A program made the translations under genes and the position numbers. 7,193 bases of DNA, from positions 1 to 7,193 of the forward strand of contig JAQBVZ010000035.1 in NCBI GenBank assembly GCA_027625205.1, read 5' to 3'. This DNA comes from Chloroflexota bacterium (GTDB taxonomy: Bacteria; Chloroflexota; Dehalococcoidia; Lucifugimonadales; Australimonadaceae). The notes under the pieces are model-generated. The model was not told the DNA's origin. It saw only the letters and a program-made list of their open reading frames with translations, and did not search any database. The first letter of the stretch is position 1. Each line of letters opens with the position of its first letter. Below are positions 1 to 6,001 of this stretch, piece by piece.

Positions 1-969
1 AGCGTGCTCCATAATCTCTGCCTGGGTAGATGGTGTCCCGCCCCGTGACTGATGCCGCGCCACGCTGTCAGGGTTGATGTCTGCGCCGAGTACAGGGTTC
101 CCTGTAACGAAGGCCAGCAGGTCCGCAACGGCCTGGCCCGCAGCGCCAAGCCCTATCTGTCCGATAACGACGCTGCGCATATCAATATTCACTCGTCTGC
201 AAGCCGTCATGACCGCGCCCAGCACCACTGCGGCAGTGCCGTCTTGGTCGTCGTGCATCACAGGAATGTCCAGCATTTCCTTGAGGCGTTTAACAATGTC
301 AAAGCAACGCGGCGCCGACACGTCTTCAATCTGTATGCCGCCAAAGGTTGGCGCAATCTGCGCGATTGCGGCAACAATTTCATCAGGGTCTGTCGTGGCC
401 AGAAGGATGGGGATGCCGCTCAGGCCGACTAACTGGTCCAAGAGCGCCGCCTTACCCTCCATGACCGGCATGGCGGCGTAAGGCCCAATGTTGCCCAGGC
501 CAAGGACTGCCGTCCCGTCTGTGACAATGGCCACGGTGTTGGGGATGGACGTGTACTGCTCACGCTGCAATGGGTCACTGGCAATACGCAGACAAACATC
601 TGCTACACCCGGCGTGTAGACCTTCCGCAACATCTCCACTGTCTCTATAGGCACACGGCTTCTCATACGCACCTTGCCGCCATGGTGTAGGCCCAGTACC
701 TCATCCCGCACCTCAAGGACGTCAACGTGTTCAAGCTGAGACAGTGCCTGGATGAGTCGGTCAAGGTGGGCCTGGTCCTCCACTAGCACATCCAACTCTC
801 GCTCAATGTGGTGCTGGCCCAGAAAGACGGTTTGAATATTGCCAATGTTCGCGTCGGCCTTGCCCAAGGCGGTGGTAAGTCTGCCAAGAACACCCGGTAC
901 GTTGTCGTTCCTAACCCGTAGCGTCCGTATCAGACGGTAACGCCCTTCTTGTGCCGCTGGTTCTTGCAT
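1..969 (-). CDS. ACT-domain NAD(P)-dependent malic enzyme (C-terminus cut by window edge)
   Basis: Malic enzyme oxidatively decarboxylates malate to pyruvate in the cytoplasm, reducing NAD or NADP. 323 residues are visible and the frame is open to the window edge. Residues 12-90 look like an ACT domain (NVPGVLGRLTTALGKADANI), a ligand-binding module found at the start of some bacterial malic enzymes. The catalytic domain follows: the VYTPGVA motif with Tyr118, MEGKAALL with Lys173, metal ligands Glu215-Asp216 in IEDVSAP, and MHDDQDGTA at 238-246. A dinucleotide-binding glycine motif GQIGLGAAG lies at 270-278. An acidic residue (Asp297) near the end of the second strand hints at NAD rather than NADP, which is inference. 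The start at 969 is preferred over an in-frame ATG at 984, because AAGGAG lies six bases before it. The gene follows the AlkA-like gene by 76 bp. Family assignment is firm; cofactor and ACT ligand are unknown. Confidence 0.93.
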   Translation of the reverse strand, partial: MQEPAAQEGRYRLIRTLRVRNDNVPGVLGRLTTALGKADANIGNIQTVFLGQHHIERELDVLVEDQAHLDRLIQALSQLEHVDVLEVRDEVLGLHHGGKVRMRSRVPIETVEMLRKVYTPGVADVCLRIASDPLQREQYTSIPNTVAIVTDGTAVLGLGNIGPYAAMPVMEGKAALLDQLVGLSGIPILLATTDPDEIVAAIAQIAPTFGGIQIEDVSAPRCFDIVKRLKEMLDIPVMHDDQDGTAAVVLGAVMTACRRVNIDMRSVVIGQIGLGAAGQAVADLLAFVTGNPVLGADINPDSVARHQSRGGTPSTQAEIMEHA

Positions 970-975
970 GACTGG

Positions 976-981
976 CTCCTT
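976..981 (-). promoter_or_regulatory. Ribosome binding site deciding the malic enzyme start
   Basis: AAGGAG read on the minus strand ends six bases before the ATG at 969. The alternative in-frame ATG at 984 has only AGGA very close to it (three-base spacing). The site would lie inside the coding sequence if 984 were used, so 969 is the better start. The two choices differ by only five residues. Confidence 0.65.
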
Positions 982-1022
982 CATAATCCTGGTTAGTCAC
1001 CGAGGAGTCTATTTCGCTCCAC

Positions 1023-1041
1023 GGCACTGGGCGTTTGTGCC
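1023..1041 (-). other. Small hairpin between the AlkA-like and malic enzyme genes
   Basis: A five-base-pair inverted repeat, GGCAC and GTGCC with a nine-base loop, lies just after the AlkA-like stop codon. No T-run follows it on the minus strand, so it is not a convincing intrinsic terminator. Read-through into the malic enzyme gene is plausible. A second short imperfect hairpin (988-1005, CCT-C-GGT pairing with ACCAGG) lies just upstream of the malic enzyme start. Both may be chance. Confidence 0.2.
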
Positions 1042-1045
1042 AAAC

Positions 1046-2011
1046 CTATAGCGCCGCATCGCCAATCGCTTTTGAGGCGCCCTGCTCTCGAGCCAAACGC
1101 TGTTGTCGTATATACGCAAATAGGTAGGTGGTGGCCAGTCCTCGGTGCGGGCTCCAGCGCTCCATTGCAAAGTCCGTAAGGGCCTGCTCACTCAGCGGAG
1201 CACCCTCAAAGTACAGATCAGACACCACCCTCTTCAGGGCCAGGTCACCAGCGGGGAACGCGTCCGTCCTACCCAGGGCCCGCAGCAACACCCACTGGGC
1301 CGTCCATACGCCAATGCCCCGCACCTTGACCAGCTCTGAGACCACATCATCATCTGACATTGCACTCAGCCTGACTTCATCCAGAGAGCCATCAGCCACG
1401 CGCAGGGCCACATCCAGGATGTATTCCGCCTTGCGCGCGCTCAGCTTCACTGCGCGCAGACCATCGGTCCCCGCTTCCAGCAATGCCTTGGGGGTGGGGA
1501 AGGCATACAACGTCTCTCCGTCAACGTTGACGGGCGTACCGTACGTGCCAACTAGGGCTTCACGAATGACACGGGCGACGACTGACGATATCTGCTGGCC
1601 AATGATGGCAATGACCAGAGCCTCAAAAACACTCTCGCTGCCAGGGGGACGCAGGCCGTACAGGCTGCCCACTGCACTTGATAATACGGGATCTCTCTCT
1701 AAAAGGGAGTAAAAGCCACTGAGGTCTATATCCATGCCCAAGAGACGGGCCATGACCTGAGTCGCGTACGCCATGTCATCCTGGGTTACGTCCTCCCCCA
1801 TGACGCCTATCTCCAGTGTAGCGGGGTCTGCGCCATCTATTGATTGCACCGTGGCAATGACAACCCGGTTACCGCGACGCAATGCCCTTGAATAGACGGC
1901 GTCACGGTACACGTCAGCCCCTGCCACTCCCCGGTAATGGGTCTGGTGGCCAGCCGTCAGGTGAAGGTCAAACAACTCAGGCGCTGGGATGGTGGTGATA
2001 AGGGTTTGCAT
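1046..2011 (-). CDS. alkA: AlkA-like DNA-3-methyladenine glycosylase (HhH-GPD family)
   Basis: This is a monofunctional base excision repair glycosylase that would remove alkylated purines such as 3-methyladenine from DNA. The protein has 321 residues, slightly longer than E. coli AlkA (282). Residues 1-100 resemble an AlkA-type N-terminal domain. The segment FEALVIAIIGQQIS (129-142) is the conserved opening of the HhH-GPD core. The helix-hairpin-helix is at about 228-242 (VKVRGIGVWTAQWVL). The catalytic aspartate is Asp256 in FPAGDLALKR. No Cys-rich iron-sulfur cluster motif is present, which argues against EndoIII or MutY. The start lies two bases beyond the TAA of the mutM-like gene, with only a weak purine-rich stretch upstream, so translational coupling is likely. 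Family is clear; substrate range cannot be read from the sequence. Confidence 0.92.
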   Translation of the reverse strand: MQTLITTIPAPELFDLHLTAGHQTHYRGVAGADVYRDAVYSRALRRGNRVVIATVQSIDGADPATLEIGVMGEDVTQDDMAYATQVMARLLGMDIDLSGFYSLLERDPVLSSAVGSLYGLRPPGSESVFEALVIAIIGQQISSVVARVIREALVGTYGTPVNVDGETLYAFPTPKALLEAGTDGLRAVKLSARKAEYILDVALRVADGSLDEVRLSAMSDDDVVSELVKVRGIGVWTAQWVLLRALGRTDAFPAGDLALKRVVSDLYFEGAPLSEQALTDFAMERWSPHRGLATTYLFAYIRQQRLAREQGASKAIGDAAL

Positions 2012-2013
2012 CG

Positions 2014-2838
2014 TTAGTTCTTTATCAGCATGCCGGGCTGGCAGCTCCGGCAGTAGCTGGTTAGACGGCGGTTGGCCGTGATTTCACTAATGGTGTGGCC
2101 GCACCGGGGACACGGCTCGCCACCTTTACAGTGGACTTTGAGGAAGTCTCGCACCTTCACGTGGATGTCCGGCACCATGCGCTCCCGCAGGATGTTGATG
2201 GCCTCATCCATGACCTCTGGGATAGCAACGTACAGTCGCTCAATATCCGCTGCTGACAATTCTTTGCGGCGCTTGAACGGCGATATCTTTGCCGCAAACA
2301 ACACCTCATCTACGTAGGCATTGCCAATGCCGCTCACAAATTTCCCTCGGGTGAGGATGCCCTTTATCTCGCCATTGAAGGGCTTGAGCCCGGCAGTGAA
2401 CTCATCAAGAGACAGACCGCCATCGTAGGCGTCGGGGCCCTGCTCCTCCAGGCGCGGCACCTGCGGTAGCTGATCAGGCCGGACGTAGTAGACCATCCCC
2501 ATCTGGCGCTCATCCAGGTACCGCAAGTCCATGTCAGGCATGCCCATTATGAAAAACGTACGCTTCAGCACCGTGGCATCCGGGGTACAATACTGAAGCG
2601 CTCCAGTCAGCATCATGTGGATGACCAGCAACCGGTCAGGCTCCAGAGGCAGCGTGAGCATTTTGCCCTGGCGGCTCACCGTCCCAAAGCGCCGTCCGGT
2701 AACGTCGCTGGGGAAGTCATCAGCGGCAAGGCTGCGGACCATGGCAGGTCTCACCTCGTTGGCCCGCACCGCCTCCTTGCCAACGATTCGCTCATTGAGG
2801 AAGGCCTTGATGACCTCAAGGTCTGGTATCTCAGGCAT
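2014..2838 (-). CDS. mutM: Fpg/MutM-family formamidopyrimidine-DNA glycosylase
   Basis: This is a bifunctional DNA glycosylase and AP lyase of the Fpg/Nei family, expected to excise oxidised purines such as 8-oxoguanine and FapyG. At 274 residues it has the usual family length. The N-terminus MPEIPDLEVI gives the catalytic Pro2 and Glu3; the usual Glu6 is Asp. Lys59 lies in the RQGKML beta-hairpin. The H2TH region carries GIGNAYVDEVLF with Asn173. The C-terminal zinc finger has Cys243, Cys246, Cys263 and Cys266 (C-x2-C-x16-C-x2-C), with Arg258 in NRRLTSYC matching the family's DNA-contacting Arg. The usual DPRRFG loop reads DERQMG (109-114), so the Phe wedge position appears to be Met. GGAG lies six bases before the ATG, supporting this start. 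It heads a group with the AlkA-like gene and is divergent from the plus-strand membrane gene. A Nei-like specificity cannot be excluded. Confidence 0.94.
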   Translation of the reverse strand: MPEIPDLEVIKAFLNERIVGKEAVRANEVRPAMVRSLAADDFPSDVTGRRFGTVSRQGKMLTLPLEPDRLLVIHMMLTGALQYCTPDATVLKRTFFIMGMPDMDLRYLDERQMGMVYYVRPDQLPQVPRLEEQGPDAYDGGLSLDEFTAGLKPFNGEIKGILTRGKFVSGIGNAYVDEVLFAAKISPFKRRKELSAADIERLYVAIPEVMDEAINILRERMVPDIHVKVRDFLKVHCKGGEPCPRCGHTISEITANRRLTSYCRSCQPGMLIKN

Positions 2839-2874
2839 GCCACGCTCCGGCCTATGGATTCCGCTTACTGTAGA

Positions 2875-2906
2875 GTGTGCAGTATACCTTTGGCCATGTG
2901 TGCAGT
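2875..2906. repeat. 9-bp direct repeat pair in the divergent promoter region
   Basis: GTGTGCAGT occurs at 2875-2883 and again at 2898-2906, 23 bp apart start to start, roughly two helical turns. The first copy overlaps the candidate -10 of the mutM-like gene. The second overlaps the first base of the -35 of the plus-strand gene. Placement suits an operator controlling both directions, but no regulator is encoded in the window and function is inferred only. Confidence 0.4.
2881..2886 (-). promoter_or_regulatory. Candidate -10 element for the mutM-like gene
   Basis: Read on the minus strand the hexamer is TATACT, a good sigma-70 -10 match, about 42 bases before the mutM ATG. The nearest -35-like hexamer, GTGACA, is 20 bases upstream, which is too far for a strong promoter. 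This element may therefore be weak or activator-dependent. It overlaps one copy of the 9-bp repeat described separately. Confidence 0.4.
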
Positions 2907-2934
2907 TGTCACGGCCTGGCTATGGACCTATGAT
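2906..2934 (+). promoter_or_regulatory. Sigma-70 promoter for the plus-strand membrane protein gene
   Basis: The -35 hexamer TTGTCA (2906-2911) and the -10 hexamer TATGAT (2929-2934) each match consensus at five of six positions and are separated by the ideal 17 bases. Transcription would start near 2941, giving a short leader of about 16 bases before the ATG at 2957. The purine-rich GAAGAG at 2941-2946 is the only ribosome-binding-like sequence and lies right at the expected 5' end. The -35 overlaps the weak minus-strand -35-like GTGACA, so the divergent promoters may compete. Confidence 0.6.
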
Positions 2935-2956
2935 GCGCCAGAAGAGTTAAAAGTAG

Positions 2957-3718
2957 ATGAATTACGATCCAACCAACCCCATACCCCGCAGCGACCAGCC
3001 GAAGCCCTTTGACCAGCTGCTGGAATCCACACTTCAGGTCTATACGCGTTATTTTGGTCCAATGGTAGCTGCGGCCGCCCTAGGTGTCATTCCGTCTACC
3101 CTCATCTCTTCCTTATGGCAACCGGAATGGTTCTTGCCTAGTATCGCCCAACTATTGGTCACTCTGATCCCTCTGTTCGTTGCTCAAGCCGGTCTGACAG
3201 TCCTGACGTGGCAAGTAATTCAAAAACGTCCTGTGGACATCACCACCGCCTACGCTGTGGCCCTAAGTGTGGCGCCAAGGTACGTCCTTTTGCAGTTAGT
3301 AGTCTCTGTGGTCACCGGAGCGGCGATATTGAGCGTGATAGGGATCCCCTTAGCCCTGCTGCTATTTGCCAGGTGGGCTATAACAGGGCCCGCCCTGATT
3401 GTTGAACAGTTAGAGGTTGGGCAGGCCTTACAACGGAGTTGGCGTTTAGTGGAAGGTAGGGCCCTCAGGACTCTCGGAGCTGTCGTAGTATTTCTTCTCG
3501 GCTTCCTTCTCGTCTCTCTCATAGCAGTCGGAATCGCTGAGATTTTTGGTGGAAGCGCAGAGGTCACCATCGTCGTTGTAAGCGTTGCTCAATCGCTTCT
3601 GTCTCCGTTTGCCGCCATCTTTTTCTTTCTTCTCTATGAGGACTACAAGCGCGTTGCAGAGACGCCCTCACGACCGGAACAGCCTGAGCCTCCGGAACCA
3701 CCTTCCTTCATTCGGTGA
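2957..3718 (+). CDS. Polytopic membrane protein resembling the glycerophosphodiester phosphodiesterase membrane domain
   Basis: This 253-residue integral membrane protein has about five or six hydrophobic segments, near residues 34-54, 61-86, 107-124, 126-142, 171-195 and 203-227. The N-terminus is polar (RSDQPKPFDQLLESTLQVY). The stretch GPALIVEQLEVGQALQRSW (144-162) followed by RLVEG resembles the signature of membrane domains often annotated GPDPase_memb or DUF-type integral membrane proteins. No phosphodiesterase catalytic domain is present, so no enzymatic role is claimed. The C-terminus (236-253) is a Pro/Glu-rich tail, probably cytosolic. It is transcribed alone on the plus strand from a strong-looking promoter and converges with the zinc ribbon-RDD gene 12 bp away. 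The function is unknown; a role in membrane organisation or transport is speculation. Confidence 0.85.
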   Translation: MNYDPTNPIPRSDQPKPFDQLLESTLQVYTRYFGPMVAAAALGVIPSTLISSLWQPEWFLPSIAQLLVTLIPLFVAQAGLTVLTWQVIQKRPVDITTAYAVALSVAPRYVLLQLVVSVVTGAAILSVIGIPLALLLFARWAITGPALIVEQLEVGQALQRSWRLVEGRALRTLGAVVVFLLGFLLVSLIAVGIAEIFGGSAEVTIVVVSVAQSLLSPFAAIFFFLLYEDYKRVAETPSRPEQPEPPEPPSFIR

Positions 3719-3730
3719 CGGTGCTTACGG

Positions 3731-4324
3731 TTAGCGCTCAATAGGTGGCCGTTGCGGTTGCCGGACCACGCGTACTACGTACGTCCCAGCGATTTTGTCG
3801 TGGAAGCCCTGTTTCTGCGGGTCAAAGGCCACCCAGATAAACCCAATCAACAATGTGATGGTGGAGACTATCTTCCCCACCACCTCACGCATGAGGGCAG
3901 TGCCAATCCCCGGAACGTCATAGCCCGGTTTGATGACTTGAAGTCCTAGGGCCATCTTCCCCGGCGTTTGTCCCCGGAGGCCGATGAATAGGACGGCGTA
4001 TGCCACACTCAGTATCCAAACGAGCGAACTAGGGAAACTCAATACAACCAAAATCCATCCCCCTGCTGAGACTATGACTCCGTCAATGATGAAGGCGGCG
4101 AAGCGTATCCAGAAGCCGGCATACTCTGTGGTCTGCGCTGCGGGCTCCTCCGCGGTCTCAAAAGGCGGAACCCCAGTAGCCGGGGGCGGCGCTTGCATGC
4201 CAATGGGGCCTGCTGGACCAGGCACGGACGGCTGTTCCGCAACTTCCAGGGAGCGACCGCAGTTAGAGCAAAATTTTGCCTCGTCCGTGTTTTCCGTCTG
4301 ACAATGGGGACATTGGACAGACAT
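3731..4324 (-). CDS. Zinc ribbon-RDD family membrane protein
   Basis: This 197-residue protein starts with a zinc ribbon whose ligands are Cys5, Cys8, Cys19 and Cys22 (CPHC and CSNCGRSL). A Pro/Ala-rich linker (about 30-66) leads to an RDD domain. In it Arg74 and Asp81 lie in RFAAFIIDGVIV, GQTPGKMALGL is at 118-128, and the C-terminal FHDKIAGTYVV is at 174-184. Hydrophobic segments lie at about 77-97, 100-117 and 147-166. RDD proteins are small bacterial membrane proteins, mostly of unknown role, with some linked to ion transport. The start at 4324 is chosen because AGGAGG lies just before it and the Cys ribbon begins at once. An upstream in-frame ATG at 4384 would add 20 unremarkable residues that include the Shine-Dalgarno. 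It lies 132 bp after rpoD with no strong promoter seen between. Confidence 0.9.
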   Translation of the reverse strand: MSVQCPHCQTENTDEAKFCSNCGRSLEVAEQPSVPGPAGPIGMQAPPPATGVPPFETAEEPAAQTTEYAGFWIRFAAFIIDGVIVSAGGWILVVLSFPSSLVWILSVAYAVLFIGLRGQTPGKMALGLQVIKPGYDVPGIGTALMREVVGKIVSTITLLIGFIWVAFDPQKQGFHDKIAGTYVVRVVRQPQRPPIER

Positions 4325-4328
4325 GAAA

Positions 4329-4334
4329 CCTCCT
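4329..4334 (-). promoter_or_regulatory. Strong Shine-Dalgarno deciding the zinc ribbon-RDD start
   Basis: AGGAGG on the minus strand sits four bases before the ATG at 4324. It is the strongest ribosome binding site in the window, and it excludes the upstream in-frame ATG at 4384 as the main start. Confidence 0.75.
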
Positions 4335-4395
4335 CTTCCACAGCAAAGCTTCAATGCCTCACGCTCAGCGCATTCTCTCACCACCGCAAACGGTA

Positions 4396-4430
4396 CAACA
4401 AAAGCCTCCAGTACAACACCAGGGGCTTTT
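4396..4430 (-). terminator. Possible weak intrinsic terminator downstream of rpoD
   Basis: About 27 bases after the rpoD stop, AAAAGCC (4430-4424 on the minus strand) can pair with GGCTTTT (4406-4400), a seven-base-pair stem. A mismatch and one further pair extend it around a 13-base loop. The tail TTTTGTTGT is T-rich but interrupted. The stem is short on GC pairs, so termination may be partial and some transcripts could continue into the RDD gene. Confidence 0.4.
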
Positions 4431-4456
4431 CGTAATGTAGGCCTTCAGACCGCTAA

Positions 4457-5974
4457 CTACTCCAGGAAGTCACGCAACTTCTCAGAGCGGCTTGGGTGGC
4501 GGAGCTTACGGAGCGCCTTGGCCTCAATCTGACGGATGCGTTCCCGTGTGACGCCAAATTCCCGGCCAACTTCTTCCAGTGTTCGACTACGCCCGTCCTC
4601 CAACCCAAACCTGAGCTGCAATACGCGGCGCTCCCGGTCACTCAGCGTGTCCAGAATGTCGTGCACCTGCTCTCGCAACATCTGATAGATTGCGGCATCC
4701 ACCGGGGCGGGCGCCGCGAAGTCCTCGATGAAATCACCAAGCTTGGAGTCCCCCTCTTCACCAATGGGTGTTTCAAGGGAGATCGTCTCCTGCGTGACCT
4801 TCATAATCTCACGGACACGCTCCGGCGTGACTTCCATGCCCTCAGATATCTCCTGGATGGTGGGCTCCCGGCCATACTCCTGCACCAACTGGCGGCGGAT
4901 ACGCATGAGCTTGTTGGTGGTCTCCACCATGTGGACCGGGATACGGATGGTCCTGGCCTGGTCCGCTATAGCGCGGGTGACAGCCTGACGGATCCACCAG
5001 GTTGCGTACGTGGAGAATTTGTACCCCTTCCGGTAGTCAAACTTCTCCACTCCTCTGATGAGGCCAATGTTGCCCTCCTGGATGAGGTCCAACAATGACA
5101 TGCCACGACCGATGTATTTCTTGGCGACGCTCACCACCAGACGGAGGTTGGCCTCAGCCAATTGCTTTTCAGACTTGGTGCCCTCCCGGAGGACGTTGGC
5201 AAAGTGCACCTTGGCGAGCAGCTCCAAAGACTCCAGCCTAATCCCTATGTCCTCATCCTCAAGAAGGGCCTTGATCTCCGGCACGGGCACATCTTCACCC
5301 AGGACCTCTTCAGACTCAGGGGGGAGGAGCCGGCTGTCCAGAGAGAGCAGGATGACCGCATGGGCCATCTCCAGATATTCCAGATTGAAGCGCTCCGCCA
5401 TTTGGGTGAGCATCTCCTCATTGAGGCCGTCATCCAGGGCGGCGCGGACCGTCTCATCATGGATGAGCGCGGTGAGGGTCATGGGCACGGACATGTCCAG
5501 ATGCTCTGTGAGCGCGTCAATGAGCGGCATGGCGTCCACCAGCCGGGTCAGCAGTGCGCGGACCTCTTCCGTGGAACGAGGGGGATGGCCGTTCTTGGCC
5601 TCCAATTCTTTGCGGAGGTGCTGGATGTGCTTGCCTGCGGCAATCTTTTTCGCCAGACGGCGCTCGTCCTTGGCGGTCAGCAGGGTCACCCTGCCAATCT
5701 CACGCAGGTACATCCGCACAGGGTCATTAATGAGCTCAGAGCCTTCAATGTCCCGGGGCTCCACCAGCTCCGGCTCAGCCTCTTCCTGCGCCAACGTTGC
5801 GTCAGTGGGGTCCACCAGGGCAACCTCCCCGTCCTGGTGAACGGCTGCTATTGCCCCGTTCACGACGCCCTTAACGCCAAGGCCGTCCTCAACAGCGGCG
5901 GCCCCCCTAGATACGGCGGCCCCTGAGGTCTTTGCACCAGCTTTTACAGGATTCTTGGCATCCGATTTGTCCAT
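4457..5974 (-). CDS. rpoD: Primary RNA polymerase sigma factor RpoD (SigA, sigma-70 family)
   Basis: This is the housekeeping sigma factor that directs RNA polymerase core enzyme to -35/-10 promoters. It has 505 residues. The N-terminus (1-80) is Ala/Glu-rich with no clear region 1.1. Region 1.2 starts at [18 protein letters not shown] (83-100). A long variable linker fills about 118-270. Region 2 begins with [19 protein letters not shown] (275-293) and includes [20 protein letters not shown] and the -10 recognition helix [17 protein letters not shown] (320-336). Region 3 spans about 345-420. Region 4 ends with the -35 helix-turn-helix [20 protein letters not shown] (464-483), then [19 protein letters not shown] site lies nine bases before the ATG. 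It starts 27 bp after the dnaG stop, so cotranscription with dnaG is likely. Intact regions 1.2, 2 and 4 support the primary, not alternative, class. Confidence 0.97.
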   Translation of the reverse strand: MDKSDAKNPVKAGAKTSGAAVSRGAAAVEDGLGVKGVVNGAIAAVHQDGEVALVDPTDATLAQEEAEPELVEPRDIEGSELINDPVRMYLREIGRVTLLTAKDERRLAKKIAAGKHIQHLRKELEAKNGHPPRSTEEVRALLTRLVDAMPLIDALTEHLDMSVPMTLTALIHDETVRAALDDGLNEEMLTQMAERFNLEYLEMAHAVILLSLDSRLLPPESEEVLGEDVPVPEIKALLEDEDIGIRLESLELLAKVHFANVLREGTKSEKQLAEANLRLVVSVAKKYIGRGMSLLDLIQEGNIGLIRGVEKFDYRKGYKFSTYATWWIRQAVTRAIADQARTIRIPVHMVETTNKLMRIRRQLVQEYGREPTIQEISEGMEVTPERVREIMKVTQETISLETPIGEEGDSKLGDFIEDFAAPAPVDAAIYQMLREQVHDILDTLSDRERRVLQLRFGLEDGRSRTLEEVGREFGVTRERIRQIEAKALRKLRHPSRSEKLRDFLE

Positions 5975-6001
5975 CTGTTATAGCTCCACAATCACCGAAA
6001 A

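Noticed and set aside
52..481. Plus-strand open frames opposite the malic enzyme
   Set aside because: The minus strand is open through the whole region with malic enzyme active-site motifs, so these are shadows.
1023..1041. Hairpin after the AlkA-like gene as an intrinsic terminator
   Set aside because: It has only five base pairs, a nine-base loop and no T-run.
1128..1712. Plus-strand open frame antisense to the AlkA-like gene
   Set aside because: The Ser/Thr/Arg-rich translation has no family resemblance, and the minus-strand frame has all the HhH-GPD motifs.
2617..3012. Plus-strand open frame spanning the mutM 5' end, the intergenic region and the start of the membrane gene
   Set aside because: It overlaps a real gene on each side, crosses the divergent promoters and resembles no known protein.
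4325..4384. Upstream start extending the RDD protein by 20 residues
   Set aside because: The extension has no ribosome site of its own and contains the AGGAGG that fits the ATG at 4324.
5058..5926. Two long plus-strand open frames (5058-5840 and 5162-5926) antisense to rpoD
   Set aside because: They lie entirely opposite a strongly conserved sigma factor, give Ser/Arg- or Leu/Gly-rich translations with no recognisable domain, and have no clear ribosome site. They are shadows of a GC-rich coding strand.
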